Origin: Salinispora oceanensis | Lineage (GTDB): Bacteria > Actinomycetota > Actinomycetes > Mycobacteriales > Micromonosporaceae | Reading direction: 5' to 3' | Assembly: GCF_000383575.1 (NCBI RefSeq) | Contig: NZ_KB911579.1 | Location: forward strand, 1,246,221-1,310,220 | DNA length: 64,000 bases | Notes under the pieces: model-generated | The model's database searches: none | Told to the model about the DNA's origin: nothing | What the model saw: the letters and a program-made list of their open reading frames with translations, nothing else | Part shown: one piece after another, positions 33,226-42,332 of the stretch | Position numbering within the stretch: the stretch's first letter is position 1 | Layout: each line of letters starts with the position of its first letter | Position numbers and translations under genes: made by a program

Positions 33226-34902
33226 ATGGCAGGAGCAGCAGCGGAACAGCACCGACTGGCCGCCGTGGTGGAGAGCTGGCTGGGACGCCCCGTCCTGGTC
33301 GTCGGGGACGCGATGCTCGACGAGTGGCGATTCGCCGACTCGGATCGACTCTGCCGGGAGGCGCCAGCCCCGATCCTCACCCTGCGCCGACGGATCTCCG
33401 CTGCGGGCGGTGCGGCGAACACCGCCGTCAACATCGCCGCGCTCGGTGGACGGGCCGCGCTGGTCGCGCCGATCGGCGCGGACGTGGCCGGCGACGAGGT
33501 GCACGACTGCCTGGACCGGGCCGGCGTGTGGGACCGCACGGTCAGCCAACCGAGCCGCCCGACCCCGGTCAAACGGCGGATGCTCGCCGGCAGCCAGATC
33601 CTGCTGCGGGAGGACTCCGGTGGTCCCGTGGAGCCCCTGGACGACGCGGGAGTGGCGCGACTGCTCGACGCCCTGGCCTGCGCGACCACGGAGCTGTGCG
33701 CGGCAGGCGGTGCGGCGCCGACCCTGGTGGTCTGCGACTACGCGCTGGGGGCCCTGCCCGCGCCGGTGCGGGCGTGGCTGGTGGCAAACCGAGAGCGGTA
33801 CGCCACGGTCGCGTTGGATGCGCATGACCTCGCCGACTGGCGTGGGCTCGCCCCGACCGTGGTCACGCCGAGCTTCGCCGAGGCGAGCCGACTCCTCGCC
33901 CACACCGCGGCCCGGCCCGGGGGCGGGGGCCTGCACCTGAACCACCCGGACCGCGCCCGCTCCGACGGCCCCTCCGAGCTGACCGTGGGTGTCGCACCCG
34001 GCGATGGTCGACCCGCCGACGGGGAGATCGAACCGGGAGCGCGCGGGGACGCCGTGGGACCAGACCGGGCGATACTCGCCGAGTCCCGCCTGGCGGAACT
34101 GCGGCAACACACCGGGGCGGACGTCGTGGCGGTGACGCTGGACACCGAGGGCGCGGTCGTCGCCGGCCCGGACGGCGAGCCCAGCCGCAGCCACAGCAAC
34201 CCGATGCCGGCCAGCCACACGGTCGGGGCCGGAGACGCGTACCTGGCGGCGATGACCCTCGCCCTGGCCGCCGACGCCCCCCTACCGACCGCCGCGCAGC
34301 TCGCCCAGCTCGCGGCCACCATCACCGTCTCCGACACCGGCACCTGTGTCTGCCGGCGGGAGGACCTGCTCACCGCGCTCGACCGTGCCGAGGGCGGCGA
34401 CCAGCCGACCCTCGTCAGCGCCGAGGAGCTGGCGACGATCGCCGGGGCACACCGCCGCGCGGGCCGCTCGGTCGTCTTCACCAACGGCTGCTTCGATGTC
34501 CTGCATCCCGGGCACGTCCGCTACCTGGAGCAGGCCCGTGCCCTCGGCGACCTGCTCGTGGTGGCGGTCAACGCCGACGGTAGTGTCCGCCGGCTCAAGG
34601 GCGCCGACCGGCCGGTCAACCCGGTCGAGGACCGGGTGGCCCTGCTGGCGGCGCTGACCCACGTTGACCATGTGGTGGTCTTTGAGGAGGACTCGCCCGC
34701 CCGGCTCATCGAGGCCATCCGGCCGGACATCTACGTCAAGGGCGGGGACTATCCGCCGGAGCTGGTGCCGGAGGCACCCCTGGTACGGCGGCTCGGCGGC
34801 CAGGTCCGCACCCTCGGCTACGTGCCGGACCGCTCCACCTCGGCGATCATCGACCGGATCCGCGCGTACGGCGGTGGCGCACCGGTGGCGGGGCAGGCGT
34901 GA
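33226..34902 (+). CDS. hldE: Bifunctional heptose-7-phosphate kinase/heptose-1-phosphate adenylyltransferase
   Basis: 558 aa fusion, the full HldE (RfaE) layout. Residues ~1-390 are a PfkB-type kinase with AAGGAANTAVNIAALGG and the catalytic HTVGAGDAYLAAM; residues ~415-550 are a nucleotidyltransferase with FTNGCFDVLHPGHVRYL (HXGH) and VKGGDYPPE. Makes ADP-D-glycero-D-manno-heptose, usually for LPS core in Gram-negatives but also for envelope or antibiotic sugars in actinomycetes. The kinase carries a ~50-residue insert (~230-285). Its stop overlaps the GT2 start as GTGA. Confidence 0.92.
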   Translation: MAGAAAEQHRLAAVVESWLGRPVLVVGDAMLDEWRFADSDRLCREAPAPILTLRRRISAAGGAANTAVNIAALGGRAALVAPIGADVAGDEVHDCLDRAGVWDRTVSQPSRPTPVKRRMLAGSQILLREDSGGPVEPLDDAGVARLLDALACATTELCAAGGAAPTLVVCDYALGALPAPVRAWLVANRERYATVALDAHDLADWRGLAPTVVTPSFAEASRLLAHTAARPGGGGLHLNHPDRARSDGPSELTVGVAPGDGRPADGEIEPGARGDAVGPDRAILAESRLAELRQHTGADVVAVTLDTEGAVVAGPDGEPSRSHSNPMPASHTVGAGDAYLAAMTLALAADAPLPTAAQLAQLAATITVSDTGTCVCRREDLLTALDRAEGGDQPTLVSAEELATIAGAHRRAGRSVVFTNGCFDVLHPGHVRYLEQARALGDLLVVAVNADGSVRRLKGADRPVNPVEDRVALLAALTHVDHVVVFEEDSPARLIEAIRPDIYVKGGDYPPELVPEAPLVRRLGGQVRTLGYVPDRSTSAIIDRIRAYGGGAPVAGQA

Positions 34903-35759
34903 GCCGACCCCTCGAACACGGCACCTCCGACGAGTTCCGCGCCGAGCGACACCTCGACGTGCTGGTCCCCACCCGGAACCGCCCCGCCGAACTGGCGGTC
35001 ACCCTCTCCGGGCTCGCCGCCCAGGAAGGCGTGCCCGACTTCGGGGTGGTGGTCAGCGACCAGTCCGACCACGCCCCCGCGTACGCGCACCCGGCCGTGG
35101 CCGCGATGGTCCGGGTCCTGCGCCACCGGGGACACCCGGTCCTGCTGACCCGCCGGCTGCCCCGGCGGGGGATGGCCGAGCACCGGGCAGCGCTGCTCGC
35201 CGCCTCGACCGCCCGCTACGTGCTCTGCCTCGACGACGACGTGTGGTTGGCGCCGGGAGCCCTGCACCGGCTGGTCACCGCGATTGCGGAGCTGGGCTGC
35301 GGATTCGTCGGCAACGCCGTACACGGCCTGTCGTACCGGCAGGACATCCGCCCGGAGACGCACCGGCACTACGAGGAGTGGGACGGGCCGCCGGTGCCGG
35401 AGCGGATCCGCCCGGGCACCCCGCAGTGGGAGCGCGCACTGCTGCACCCGGCCGCGAACCTGCTCCACGTCACCGAGCGGCTGCGCCTGCCGCCGGGCTC
35501 CTGGCGGGCGTACAAGGTGTCCTGGATCGGTGGTTGCGTGCTGTACGACCGGGAAAAGCTGGTTGACGCGGGTGGCTTCGACTTCTGGCGACGGGTGCCG
35601 GAGCGGCACCAGGGGGAGGATGTCGCCGCTCAGCTCGCCGTGTTGGAGCGCCACGGCGGCGCCGGCGTCCTGCCCAGCGGAGCATTCCACCTGGAGTCAC
35701 CGACCACCGTCACCGAACGTGAGGTTGAGGCGTGGGAGGTGCTCCTCGAACAGGCGTGA
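34899..35759 (+). CDS. Glycosyltransferase family 2
   Basis: 286 aa. GT-A fold: VLVPTRNRPAELAVTLSGL at the front, the nucleotide/metal site CLDDDVWL (DXD-like) near residue 110 and QGEDVAAQLAVLE in the acceptor part. Translation is coupled to hldE (GTGA overlap), which suggests it transfers a heptose or related sugar to an envelope glycan. No membrane segments, so cytosolic. Confidence 0.85.
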   Translation: MSRPLEHGTSDEFRAERHLDVLVPTRNRPAELAVTLSGLAAQEGVPDFGVVVSDQSDHAPAYAHPAVAAMVRVLRHRGHPVLLTRRLPRRGMAEHRAALLAASTARYVLCLDDDVWLAPGALHRLVTAIAELGCGFVGNAVHGLSYRQDIRPETHRHYEEWDGPPVPERIRPGTPQWERALLHPAANLLHVTERLRLPPGSWRAYKVSWIGGCVLYDREKLVDAGGFDFWRRVPERHQGEDVAAQLAVLERHGGAGVLPSGAFHLESPTTVTEREVEAWEVLLEQA

Positions 35760-35817
35760 CCGGTGGGCGGTAGACCACGGTCTTGCCCGCACCTCGGGGG
35801 CGGAGCCCGGCCCCGGA

Positions 35818-36948
35818 TCAGGGCGTCGAGGCCGGCTGCGCTCCATCGGCGAGCAGGTCGCGGGCGGCTTCGAGGACCTCGATCACCGGGACCTCGGCCA
35901 CGAACGAGTCACGGTGCGGGCACTCGCCGTCGCCGGGCCGGTGCGGATAGCTGCCCGGGGTGCAGTCGACCCCACAGACCGGGCAGTGCACCGTCCAGGA
36001 CGTGATCGGGCGGTGCCGGCCCCGCAGCGGGCTCGCCGTGGTGATCAGGTTGCCGACCCAGAAGACACCCACCGTGGGAGTACCGACCGCGGCCGCCAGG
36101 TGCAGCGGCCCGGTGTCGTTGGCGACCACCAGCGCGCAGTCGGCGTAGCAGCCGGCCAGCCCCCCGAGGCTAAGCGTGCCGACCTGCGGCCGCAGGGGCA
36201 CCCCGGCCGCCGCCACCACCCGCTCCACCACCTCCTGCTCCACCGGTGTGCCGGTGACCAGCACCTCGTACCCGTCCCGGTGCAGCTGCCGGGCGACGGC
36301 CGCGAAGTGTTCGACCGGCCAGCGTCGACGGGTGTCGGTGGCGCCCGGGTGCAGCGCCACCCGCGGCCGGTCGGGCGGGCCGAGCACCTCGGCCGCCTCG
36401 GCCCGGTCGGCGTCGGTGACCGCCAGGGTGGGGACGACCGTGGTTGCCGGGGCCCCCACCAGGGCCGCCACCTCCAGGTAACGAATCACCTCATGCTGGT
36501 AGTAGACGTACCGCAGCCAGCGGTCCAGCGGCGGCGCGTCCTCGGCCCGCAGACCGGCCGTCACCCGGGCACCGAGGCCGGCCACCACCGGGTTGGAGTT
36601 GGCCCCGCCGCCATGCACCTGCAGCGCCAGGTCGAAGCGCTCCGCACGGGCCCGGGCGAGGAAGTCCGCCAGCCCGGACTCCGGCTCGCCCGGCTCCGGG
36701 TGACGGATTCCGGGAGCCGGCGGGACCACCAGGACCCGGTCCACCGGACCCGACCGATCGCGCCAGAGCTTCGCGTGCCACGGCGCGCCGAGCAGAACGA
36801 TCTCCGCCGCGGGGTACGCGGCCCGCAACGCGGCCAGCGCCGGCAGGACGAAAATGAAGTCACCGAGCGCGTTGGCCCGCAGCACGGCGATCCGCTCCAC
36901 CTCGGGTATGCGCTGCGCGGCCGGACCGAGCAGGTGCGGGGCGACCAT
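35818..36948 (-). CDS. Glycosyltransferase family 9 (heptosyltransferase-like)
   Basis: 376 aa, GT-B fold. GT9 signatures: RANALGDFIFVLPALAALRAAYP at the start, VALHPGATDTRRRWPVEHFAAVA and NDTGPLHLAAAVGTPTVGVFW (the DTGPLH motif). Ends with a CPVCGVDC-containing tail. Converges with hldE-GT2 and likely uses the ADP-heptose made by hldE. Start set at ATG 36948, as the family begins ERIAVLRANALGD close by. It follows hsp20 by 7 bases. Confidence 0.87.
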   Translation of the reverse strand: MVAPHLLGPAAQRIPEVERIAVLRANALGDFIFVLPALAALRAAYPAAEIVLLGAPWHAKLWRDRSGPVDRVLVVPPAPGIRHPEPGEPESGLADFLARARAERFDLALQVHGGGANSNPVVAGLGARVTAGLRAEDAPPLDRWLRYVYYQHEVIRYLEVAALVGAPATTVVPTLAVTDADRAEAAEVLGPPDRPRVALHPGATDTRRRWPVEHFAAVARQLHRDGYEVLVTGTPVEQEVVERVVAAAGVPLRPQVGTLSLGGLAGCYADCALVVANDTGPLHLAAAVGTPTVGVFWVGNLITTASPLRGRHRPITSWTVHCPVCGVDCTPGSYPHRPGDGECPHRDSFVAEVPVIEVLEAARDLLADGAQPASTP

Positions 36949-36955
36949 CGACGCG

Positions 36956-37489
36956 CTACGGCCGGTCGGTCTCGACGTTCGGGTGGTGCAGCTCCCGGCT
37001 GACGGCGGGGTCAGCCGGAAACGGAGGGTCACCGTCGGCGCCGCGCGCACCGCTGCGCCCGACAGTGATGGTGCGGGGCTCAGGTCGGGCAGTCCGGGGC
37101 AGCCGAATCCGGAGCAGACCGTGATCCATCACCGCGTCGATGGCCTCCGGGTCCACCCGGGACGGCAGCTCCACCCGGTACACGAACGCCCGGGCCTCGG
37201 AGCCGTCGAGGATCCCGTAGTCGGCGTTGACCTCGGCCTCCGACCGGGCCCGTACGCAGAGCTCCCGCTCGTCCAGCTCGACCGCCACCTCGTCGGGGGC
37301 CACGCCGGGCAGCCGGACGATCACCTCCCAGCCGTCCTCGGTCTCGTCCAGTTGGAGGTCCGTCGAGTCCGACCGACCCCCGACCAGCCGACCCAGTTCG
37401 GCGCGGAGCGAATGCCACTCGCCCGCCGGGTCCCACCCCTGCTGTCGGCCGCGCCTGCCCTGGCCGATCCCGCCGCCGGGTTCACTCAT
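36956..37489 (-). CDS. Small heat-shock protein (Hsp20/alpha-crystallin)
   Basis: 177 aa from ATG 37489 with AGGAGA upstream. The alpha-crystallin domain covers ~48-150 (GWEVIVRLPGVAPDEVAVELD, YRVELPSRVDPEAIDAVMDHGLLRIRLP). ATP-independent holdase. Downstream of the DUF2231 membrane gene, whose stop overlaps its ribosome-site region (37500), implying one transcript with it and possibly with the GT9 gene 7 bases after its stop. Confidence 0.9.
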   Translation of the reverse strand: MSEPGGGIGQGRRGRQQGWDPAGEWHSLRAELGRLVGGRSDSTDLQLDETEDGWEVIVRLPGVAPDEVAVELDERELCVRARSEAEVNADYGILDGSEARAFVYRVELPSRVDPEAIDAVMDHGLLRIRLPRTARPEPRTITVGRSGARGADGDPPFPADPAVSRELHHPNVETDRP

Positions 37490-37499
37490 CACACTTCTC

Positions 37500-37991
37500 C
37501 TATTCACTGGGGTTTGCCGAGGGCCGCAGGGAGCTGGGCGCGTCCAAGTCGGCGTCCCGGTCGACGCCGACGCCGAGCCGGTCCACCAGTTCTCCGCCGA
37601 GCCACGCGCTGACCCCGAGGATGGCCAGGGCGACGATCTCGATCGCGACGAGCGCGCCGCCGGCAGCCCGGGAGTCGGCGTTGAGCCGGACCGCCCAGAC
37701 CGCGGCGAAGAGCAGGATCAGCGCCACGTTCGCGGCGGCGTGGGTGAGCGCGACCCGCTTGGCGCGGGTGCCGGTCGGGATGGCGAGCAGGTCAACCATC
37801 CCCGCCGCCGCGGCCAGCAGGCCACCGACCAGGCCGACGGTGAGGTTCCAGTAGGCGACCTCACCGAGGAAGTCGGGCCCACCCACGATGTCGACCACGT
37901 CGAAGAGCACGGCGGTGGCGAGCAGGGCGACCGGGAACATCACCAGCATCGGGTGGAGGGGGTGACCCAGCACTTTGAGTCGGCTCTCCAT
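37500..37991 (-). CDS. DUF2231 membrane protein
   Basis: 163 aa from ATG 37991. Starts MESRLKVLGHPLHPMLVMFPVALL, the GHPLHPMLVxFP signature of DUF2231, with four hydrophobic helices (~15-35, 50-72, 85-105, 115-135). Function unknown; often near redox or stress genes. First gene of the likely DUF2231-hsp20 unit. Confidence 0.85.
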   Translation of the reverse strand: MESRLKVLGHPLHPMLVMFPVALLATAVLFDVVDIVGGPDFLGEVAYWNLTVGLVGGLLAAAAGMVDLLAIPTGTRAKRVALTHAAANVALILLFAAVWAVRLNADSRAAGGALVAIEIVALAILGVSAWLGGELVDRLGVGVDRDADLDAPSSLRPSANPSE

Positions 37992-38091
37992 ACCCGGGCC
38001 TCCACTGTTCGGCAATTCTCGCCCCCGGCCGATGCCACCTAGGCTGTCGATGACGCACCGCCGCCATGGTCAACGGATGAGGGAGGGGCAC

Positions 38092-38709
38092 GTGACGGTA
38101 GATATCACCACTCACGAGGAGTTGCGGGAGTTACTGGGCGTACCGACGGCTCGGGCTGCCACGAAGGAGCGAACGCACCTGCACGAGCGGGACCGGCAGT
38201 GGCTGGCCGCCTCCCCGTTCTGTCTGGTGGCGACGGCCGGCGCGGACGGCACCTGCGATGTCTCGCCGAAGGGGGACCCACCCGGCTTCGCCCTGCCGAT
38301 CGACGACACCACCGTCGCCATCCCGGAGCGCCCCGGCAACCGACGGGCCGACGGCTTTCACAACATCCTGGACAATCCACACGTCGGGCTGATCTTCCTG
38401 ATTCCCGGGCGCAGCGATACGTTGCGGATCAACGGCCGGGCACGGCTGGTGCGGGAGGCGCCCTTCTTCGACTCGATGACGGTCAAGGGCCATCGGCCGA
38501 CCCTGGCGCTGGTGGTAGCGATCGAGGAGATCTTCTACCACTGCGCGAAGGCGTTCCTCCGGTCGCAGTTGTGGAGCCCGCAGACCTGGACGCCGGAGGT
38601 GCTGCCGTCGCGGGCCCGCCTGGTCAAGGAGGTCGAGGCCCGCACGGAGAGCCTGGCCGAGCTGCAGAGTCACTACGGCCCGGAGTACGCGCGCCGCCTC
38701 TACGCCTGA
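38092..38709 (+). CDS. PPOX-type FMN-binding protein (MSMEG_1061-like)
   Basis: 205 aa from GTG 38092. The pyridoxamine-oxidase-type split barrel shows LAASPFCLVATAGADGTCDVSPKGDPPGF and IPERPGNRRADGFHNILDNPHVGLIFLIPG, typical of the MSMEG_1061 family. May bind FMN or F420 and act as a reductase or dehalogenase-like protein; substrate unknown. Divergent from DUF2231, convergent with the AidB-like gene. Confidence 0.85.
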   Translation: MTVDITTHEELRELLGVPTARAATKERTHLHERDRQWLAASPFCLVATAGADGTCDVSPKGDPPGFALPIDDTTVAIPERPGNRRADGFHNILDNPHVGLIFLIPGRSDTLRINGRARLVREAPFFDSMTVKGHRPTLALVVAIEEIFYHCAKAFLRSQLWSPQTWTPEVLPSRARLVKEVEARTESLAELQSHYGPEYARRLYA

Positions 38710-38724
38710 GCCACCCGCGGCGGG

Positions 38725-40353
38725 TCAGCCCACTTTCGGCGTGGCGCGGTCGATGATCGCGGCGAGGTCGATCCCGGCGGGGAGCGTGCCGTACGCGTAG
38801 CCGTGCGCGCCGCCCAGCCGGGACGCGCAGAACGCCTCAGCGACCGCCGGGTGGCCGTGTCGCACCAGCAGCGCCCCCTGCAGGACGAGGGCGAGCCGCT
38901 CCACCAGGTGCCGCGCCCGCAACTGAGCGTCGGTCGGGTCCGCCAGGCTCGCCCGCAGGCGCCGGACCGCGGCGTCGAGCCGGGCATCCGCACCGGCGGC
39001 GGCGTCCACCTCGGCCTCGAAGGCGGCCAGCACCCGCGGCTGGCGGGTCAGCGCCCGCAGCACGTCCAGGGCAGCGACGTTGCCGGAGCCCTCCCAGATC
39101 GAGTTCAGCGGCGACTCCCGGAACAGCCGGGGCATGCCGGACTCCTCCACGTACCCGTTGCCACCCAGACACTCCAGGGCCTCGGCGGCGTGGCCCGGCC
39201 ACCGCTTGCAGACCCAGTACTTGCCGACCGCGACGCCGAGCCGCCGGAACGCGGCCTCGTCGGCGTCACCCCGGGCCGAGCGGTCCGTCGCACCGGCGAG
39301 CCGCAGCATCAGGACGGTCGCGGCCTCCGACTCCACTGCCAGGTCGGCGAGGACGTTGCGCATCAACGGCTGGTCGGCCAACGGGCGTCCGAACGCCCGC
39401 CGATGGTGGGTGTGGTGGATGGCGGTGACGACTCCCTGGCGCATCCCGGCGGCGGCCCCGATCAGACAGTCGAGCCGGGTGAGGTTGACCATGTCGATGA
39501 TGGTGCGGACGCCGCGCCCCTCGTCGCCGACCCGCCAGGCCACCGCGTGCTCGTACTCGATCTCCGCGGAGGCGTTCGACCGGTTGCCCAGCTTCTCCTT
39601 GAGCCGCATCAACCGGAGCGGGTTGCGCGTGCCGTCGGGCAACACCCGAGGCACCAAAAAGCAGGTCAGCCCGCCCGGCGCCTGACCGAGAGTCAGGAAG
39701 AGGTCGCACATCGGTGCGGAGGTGAACCACTTGTGCCCGACCAGCCGGTAACTGCCGTCCGCCGCCGGCTGGGCGAGGGTGGTGTTGGCGCGTACGTCCG
39801 AACCGCCCTGCTTCTCGGTCATCGACATGCCCGCCAGCAGCCCGTGCTTGCCGAGGGCCGGACGCAACCCCGGGTCGTACGTGGTGGCGGTCAGCAGCGG
39901 CTCGTACTGGGCGGCCAACTCGGGGGCGTGCCGCAGCGCCGGCACCGCCGCGTAGGTCATCGAGATGGGGCAGCCGTGCCCGGCGTCCGGCCGCCAGGTG
40001 TAGAACTTCGCGGCCCGGGCGACGTGCGATCCGGGCCGGTCGTCGGCCCACGGCGCGGCGTGCAGGCCGTAGGTCACCGCGGTCCGCATCAGCTCGTGCC
40101 AGGACGGGTGGAACTCCACCTCGTCCACCCGGTGCCCGTAGCGGTCGTGGCTGCGCAGTACGGGCGGGTGCTCGTTGGCCAACCGGCCGTGCTCGACCGC
40201 CGCCTCCGCGCCGCCGAGCCGGCCGAGTTCGCACAGCTCGGCGCTGGCCCAGCCGGCTCCCTCCCGGGCCAGCCCGGAGCGGAGTGCCGGGTCGTCTGAC
40301 ACGTCGTAGTCGACCAGGGGTGGCACCTGGTTGAACACCTCGTGCGTGGACAC
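38725..40353 (-). CDS. AidB-like acyl-CoA dehydrogenase
   Basis: 542 aa from GTG 40353 with GGGAGG upstream; the size equals AidB (541). Starts HEVFNQVPPLVDYDV and carries AGMSMTEKQGGSDVRANTT, the FAD site WFTSAPMCDLFLTLGQ, the ECLGGNGYVEESG loop and the catalytic-region LNSIWEGSGNVAALDVLR. AidB is linked to protection from alkylating agents and binds DNA; the reaction here is unproven. An open frame continues upstream to 40548 but is not family-like. Confidence 0.88.
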   Translation of the reverse strand: MSTHEVFNQVPPLVDYDVSDDPALRSGLAREGAGWASAELCELGRLGGAEAAVEHGRLANEHPPVLRSHDRYGHRVDEVEFHPSWHELMRTAVTYGLHAAPWADDRPGSHVARAAKFYTWRPDAGHGCPISMTYAAVPALRHAPELAAQYEPLLTATTYDPGLRPALGKHGLLAGMSMTEKQGGSDVRANTTLAQPAADGSYRLVGHKWFTSAPMCDLFLTLGQAPGGLTCFLVPRVLPDGTRNPLRLMRLKEKLGNRSNASAEIEYEHAVAWRVGDEGRGVRTIIDMVNLTRLDCLIGAAAGMRQGVVTAIHHTHHRRAFGRPLADQPLMRNVLADLAVESEAATVLMLRLAGATDRSARGDADEAAFRRLGVAVGKYWVCKRWPGHAAEALECLGGNGYVEESGMPRLFRESPLNSIWEGSGNVAALDVLRALTRQPRVLAAFEAEVDAAAGADARLDAAVRRLRASLADPTDAQLRARHLVERLALVLQGALLVRHGHPAVAEAFCASRLGGAHGYAYGTLPAGIDLAAIIDRATPKVG

Positions 40354-40569
40354 AGTGGCCCTCCCCACCCGGGTCAGCTCAACCCGCTCGACACGGCTCG
40401 CACGTGGCCACGGTGGTGGCCGGTGCGGCTGCTCCGCATTCACTGTCGCTGAGGCGGAGGGGCAGCGGAAGGGGGGTCGGGGCCTCGGTGTCCCGGAGTC
40501 ACCGCCCGTCGCGTCGCCGGCCGGCCTCCCCGATGCCCAGCCACCCACCCCGGCCGCGAATCCCTTTTA

Positions 40570-40721
40570 GGCATCTTTCTTCGTATTCATGTTTATTTGA
40601 GAGCAATGTCGGTTTAGGTTGCGGGTGGCTGCTACCGCCGGTTGGTAGCCGAGGAGCCGTCCGCTGCCCGGTGCGGTGGTGGGTCCTTGTCACTCACGGG
40701 GGGAAGGACATCGAGTTCACG
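40570..40721 (+). promoter_or_regulatory. Conserved Pmp leader, copy 1
   Basis: Contains GTCGGTTTAGGTTGCGGGTG and the hairpin GCTACC-GCCGGTT-GGTAGC, then a variable part ending in GGGGGAAGGACATCGAGTTC before the ATG. The same blocks precede all five Pmp-like genes. It may hold the promoter and a structured 5' untranslated region. Confidence 0.65.
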
Positions 40722-42182
40722 ATGAGGTACCAGGACCACACCCAGGGGCCGGTACGGCCGGGCGGGGGTCGGGCGAGGTCGCGGTGGTGGGCGGTGGGGC
40801 TGGCCGGGGTAACCGGTCTGGCCCTGAGCACCGTCGGCGTCGCCGCCAGCCCGGCCGCGGACGCGGTCGGGCGCACCCTGACCGCCGCCGACGATCACAG
40901 CGACGACCGCGGCAAGCACGACGACAAGGCCAAGTACGACGAGAAGGCCAAGGGCGGCGAGAAGGGCAAGTACGACGAGAAGGCCAAGGGCGGTGAGAAG
41001 GGCAAGCATGGGGAGAAGGGCAAGCGGGACGACAAGGGCAAGGGCTCGGAGAAGAAGCCGACCGGTATCCCGGTCCCGTGTGACGCCGACGCGTTGATCG
41101 CCGCGATCACCCTGGCCAACGCCCGCGGCGGCGCCGTACTCGACCTGGCCAAGGACTGCACCTACCTACTCACCGCCGACATCGACGGCGCAGGTCTGCC
41201 GATGATCGTCACCCCGATCACCCTCAACGGCGACAAACACACCACCATCGAACGAGCCGCCGCCGTCGACCAGTTCCGGATCTTCACCGTCGACGTCGGC
41301 GGCGACCTCACCCTCAACAAACTCACCATCACCGGCGGACAGACCGACGACGAGGACGGCGGCGGAATCCTCGTCAACGCCGGCGGAGCGCTGACCACCA
41401 ACCACAGCACCATCACCCGCAACATCGCCAGCGGCGGCCTCAACTCCGGCGGCGGCATCGCCAACTTCGGCACCACCCGGATCAACCACTCCGCAGTCGT
41501 TCGAAACACCGCCAGCTTCCAGGGTGGCGGCATCTACAGCGCTGGCCTGCTGGAGATCGTCAAGTCCCACATCGACAACAACACCAGTGGCGACAACGGT
41601 GGCGGCATCTTCTCGACCAACAGCACCGTCACCGTCAAGGGCGGCAGCATCTCCGGCAACCAGGCATCCAACGGGGCAGCGATGTTCCTGTCCACCTCGA
41701 TCAGCACGGTCACCGGCACCAAAATCACCGGGAACACCGCCAGCGGCAGCACCGGTGGTATCCGGGCCAGCATCGCGAGCCAGCTGACGATGCGGCATGT
41801 CAGTCTCGCTGACAACAACGCATCGGGCCTGGCCGGCGGCTTGTTCGTCTCCGCCGCCGGAGAGGGGGAAAGCTTCGCGACCGTCGAGGACAGCGTGATC
41901 AAGAACAATGTGACCTCGCTTATCGGCGGAGGAATCTTCAACGGGGGGCAGACGGTGCTGCGACACACCAAGGTGATCGGCAACCAGGCGAGCCAGGGTG
42001 GCGGCATCCAGAACGACGGTACGATCAGCCTCTACTCCACGAAGGTGGTCGAGAACATCGCCACCACCGACGGCGGGGGCATCTACAACAACGGCACGGT
42101 GAACCTCAACACCGCCACCGGCACCGTCGTGATCAAAAACCGACCCAACAACTGCGTCAACGTCCCCGGCTGCGCCGGGTAG
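40722..42182 (+). CDS. Pmp-like secreted beta-helix protein, copy 1
   Basis: 486 aa. Order: a basic start and Sec-type signal (~22-46, WWAVGLAGVTGLALS); a charged Lys/Asp/Gly-rich linker (~56-112) with repeats like KAKGGEKGKYDE; a short constant region with a Cys pair (PCDADAL ... KDCTYLL); and a right-handed beta-helix of repeats built on GGGI and NNT/GNQ motifs (~180-465). The end RPNNCVNVPGCAG has a second Cys pair. It resembles polymorphic membrane proteins of Chlamydia in the GGG[IL]..NNT repeats but lacks the autotransporter barrel. Probably surface adhesin, pore-like or matrix protein. Part is identical to copy 3. Confidence 0.85.
   Translation: MRYQDHTQGPVRPGGGRARSRWWAVGLAGVTGLALSTVGVAASPAADAVGRTLTAADDHSDDRGKHDDKAKYDEKAKGGEKGKYDEKAKGGEKGKHGEKGKRDDKGKGSEKKPTGIPVPCDADALIAAITLANARGGAVLDLAKDCTYLLTADIDGAGLPMIVTPITLNGDKHTTIERAAAVDQFRIFTVDVGGDLTLNKLTITGGQTDDEDGGGILVNAGGALTTNHSTITRNIASGGLNSGGGIANFGTTRINHSAVVRNTASFQGGGIYSAGLLEIVKSHIDNNTSGDNGGGIFSTNSTVTVKGGSISGNQASNGAAMFLSTSISTVTGTKITGNTASGSTGGIRASIASQLTMRHVSLADNNASGLAGGLFVSAAGEGESFATVEDSVIKNNVTSLIGGGIFNGGQTVLRHTKVIGNQASQGGGIQNDGTISLYSTKVVENIATTDGGGIYNNGTVNLNTATGTVVIKNRPNNCVNVPGCAG
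41076..41554 (+). repeat. Block shared with Pmp copy 3 (47881-48359)
   Basis: The region from the PCDADAL codons to GIYSAGLLE encodes identical protein in copies 1 and 3 and appears identical in DNA over about 479 bp, while the sequence on either side differs. Confidence 0.8.
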
Positions 42183-42199
42183 CGATCAGCGGATTCCAG

Positions 42200-42237
42200 A
42201 GGGCCCGTTCCGCCGTCAACCGGCCGGAACGGGCCCT
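42200..42237 (+). terminator. Hairpin terminator after Pmp copy 1
   Basis: AGGGCCCGTTCCG pairs with CGGAACGGGCCCT (13 bp) around a 12-base loop. Copies 2 and 3 have the same GGGCCCGTTCC-type element at the same place. Confidence 0.85.
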
Positions 42238-42332
42238 CCCCCAATCGCCGACTCGAGAGCGAACTTTCCCGGTACCCAGCAAAATCCATCGTGGCTGGTT
42301 GACGCCCCGGAGTCGCCTGCGAAAATTCGTCC

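Noticed and set aside
40404..42182. Longer start for Pmp copy 1 at 40404
   Set aside because: The extra residues lie over the conserved leader and are Arg/Ser-rich; other copies start MRYQDHTQG, so 40722 was used.
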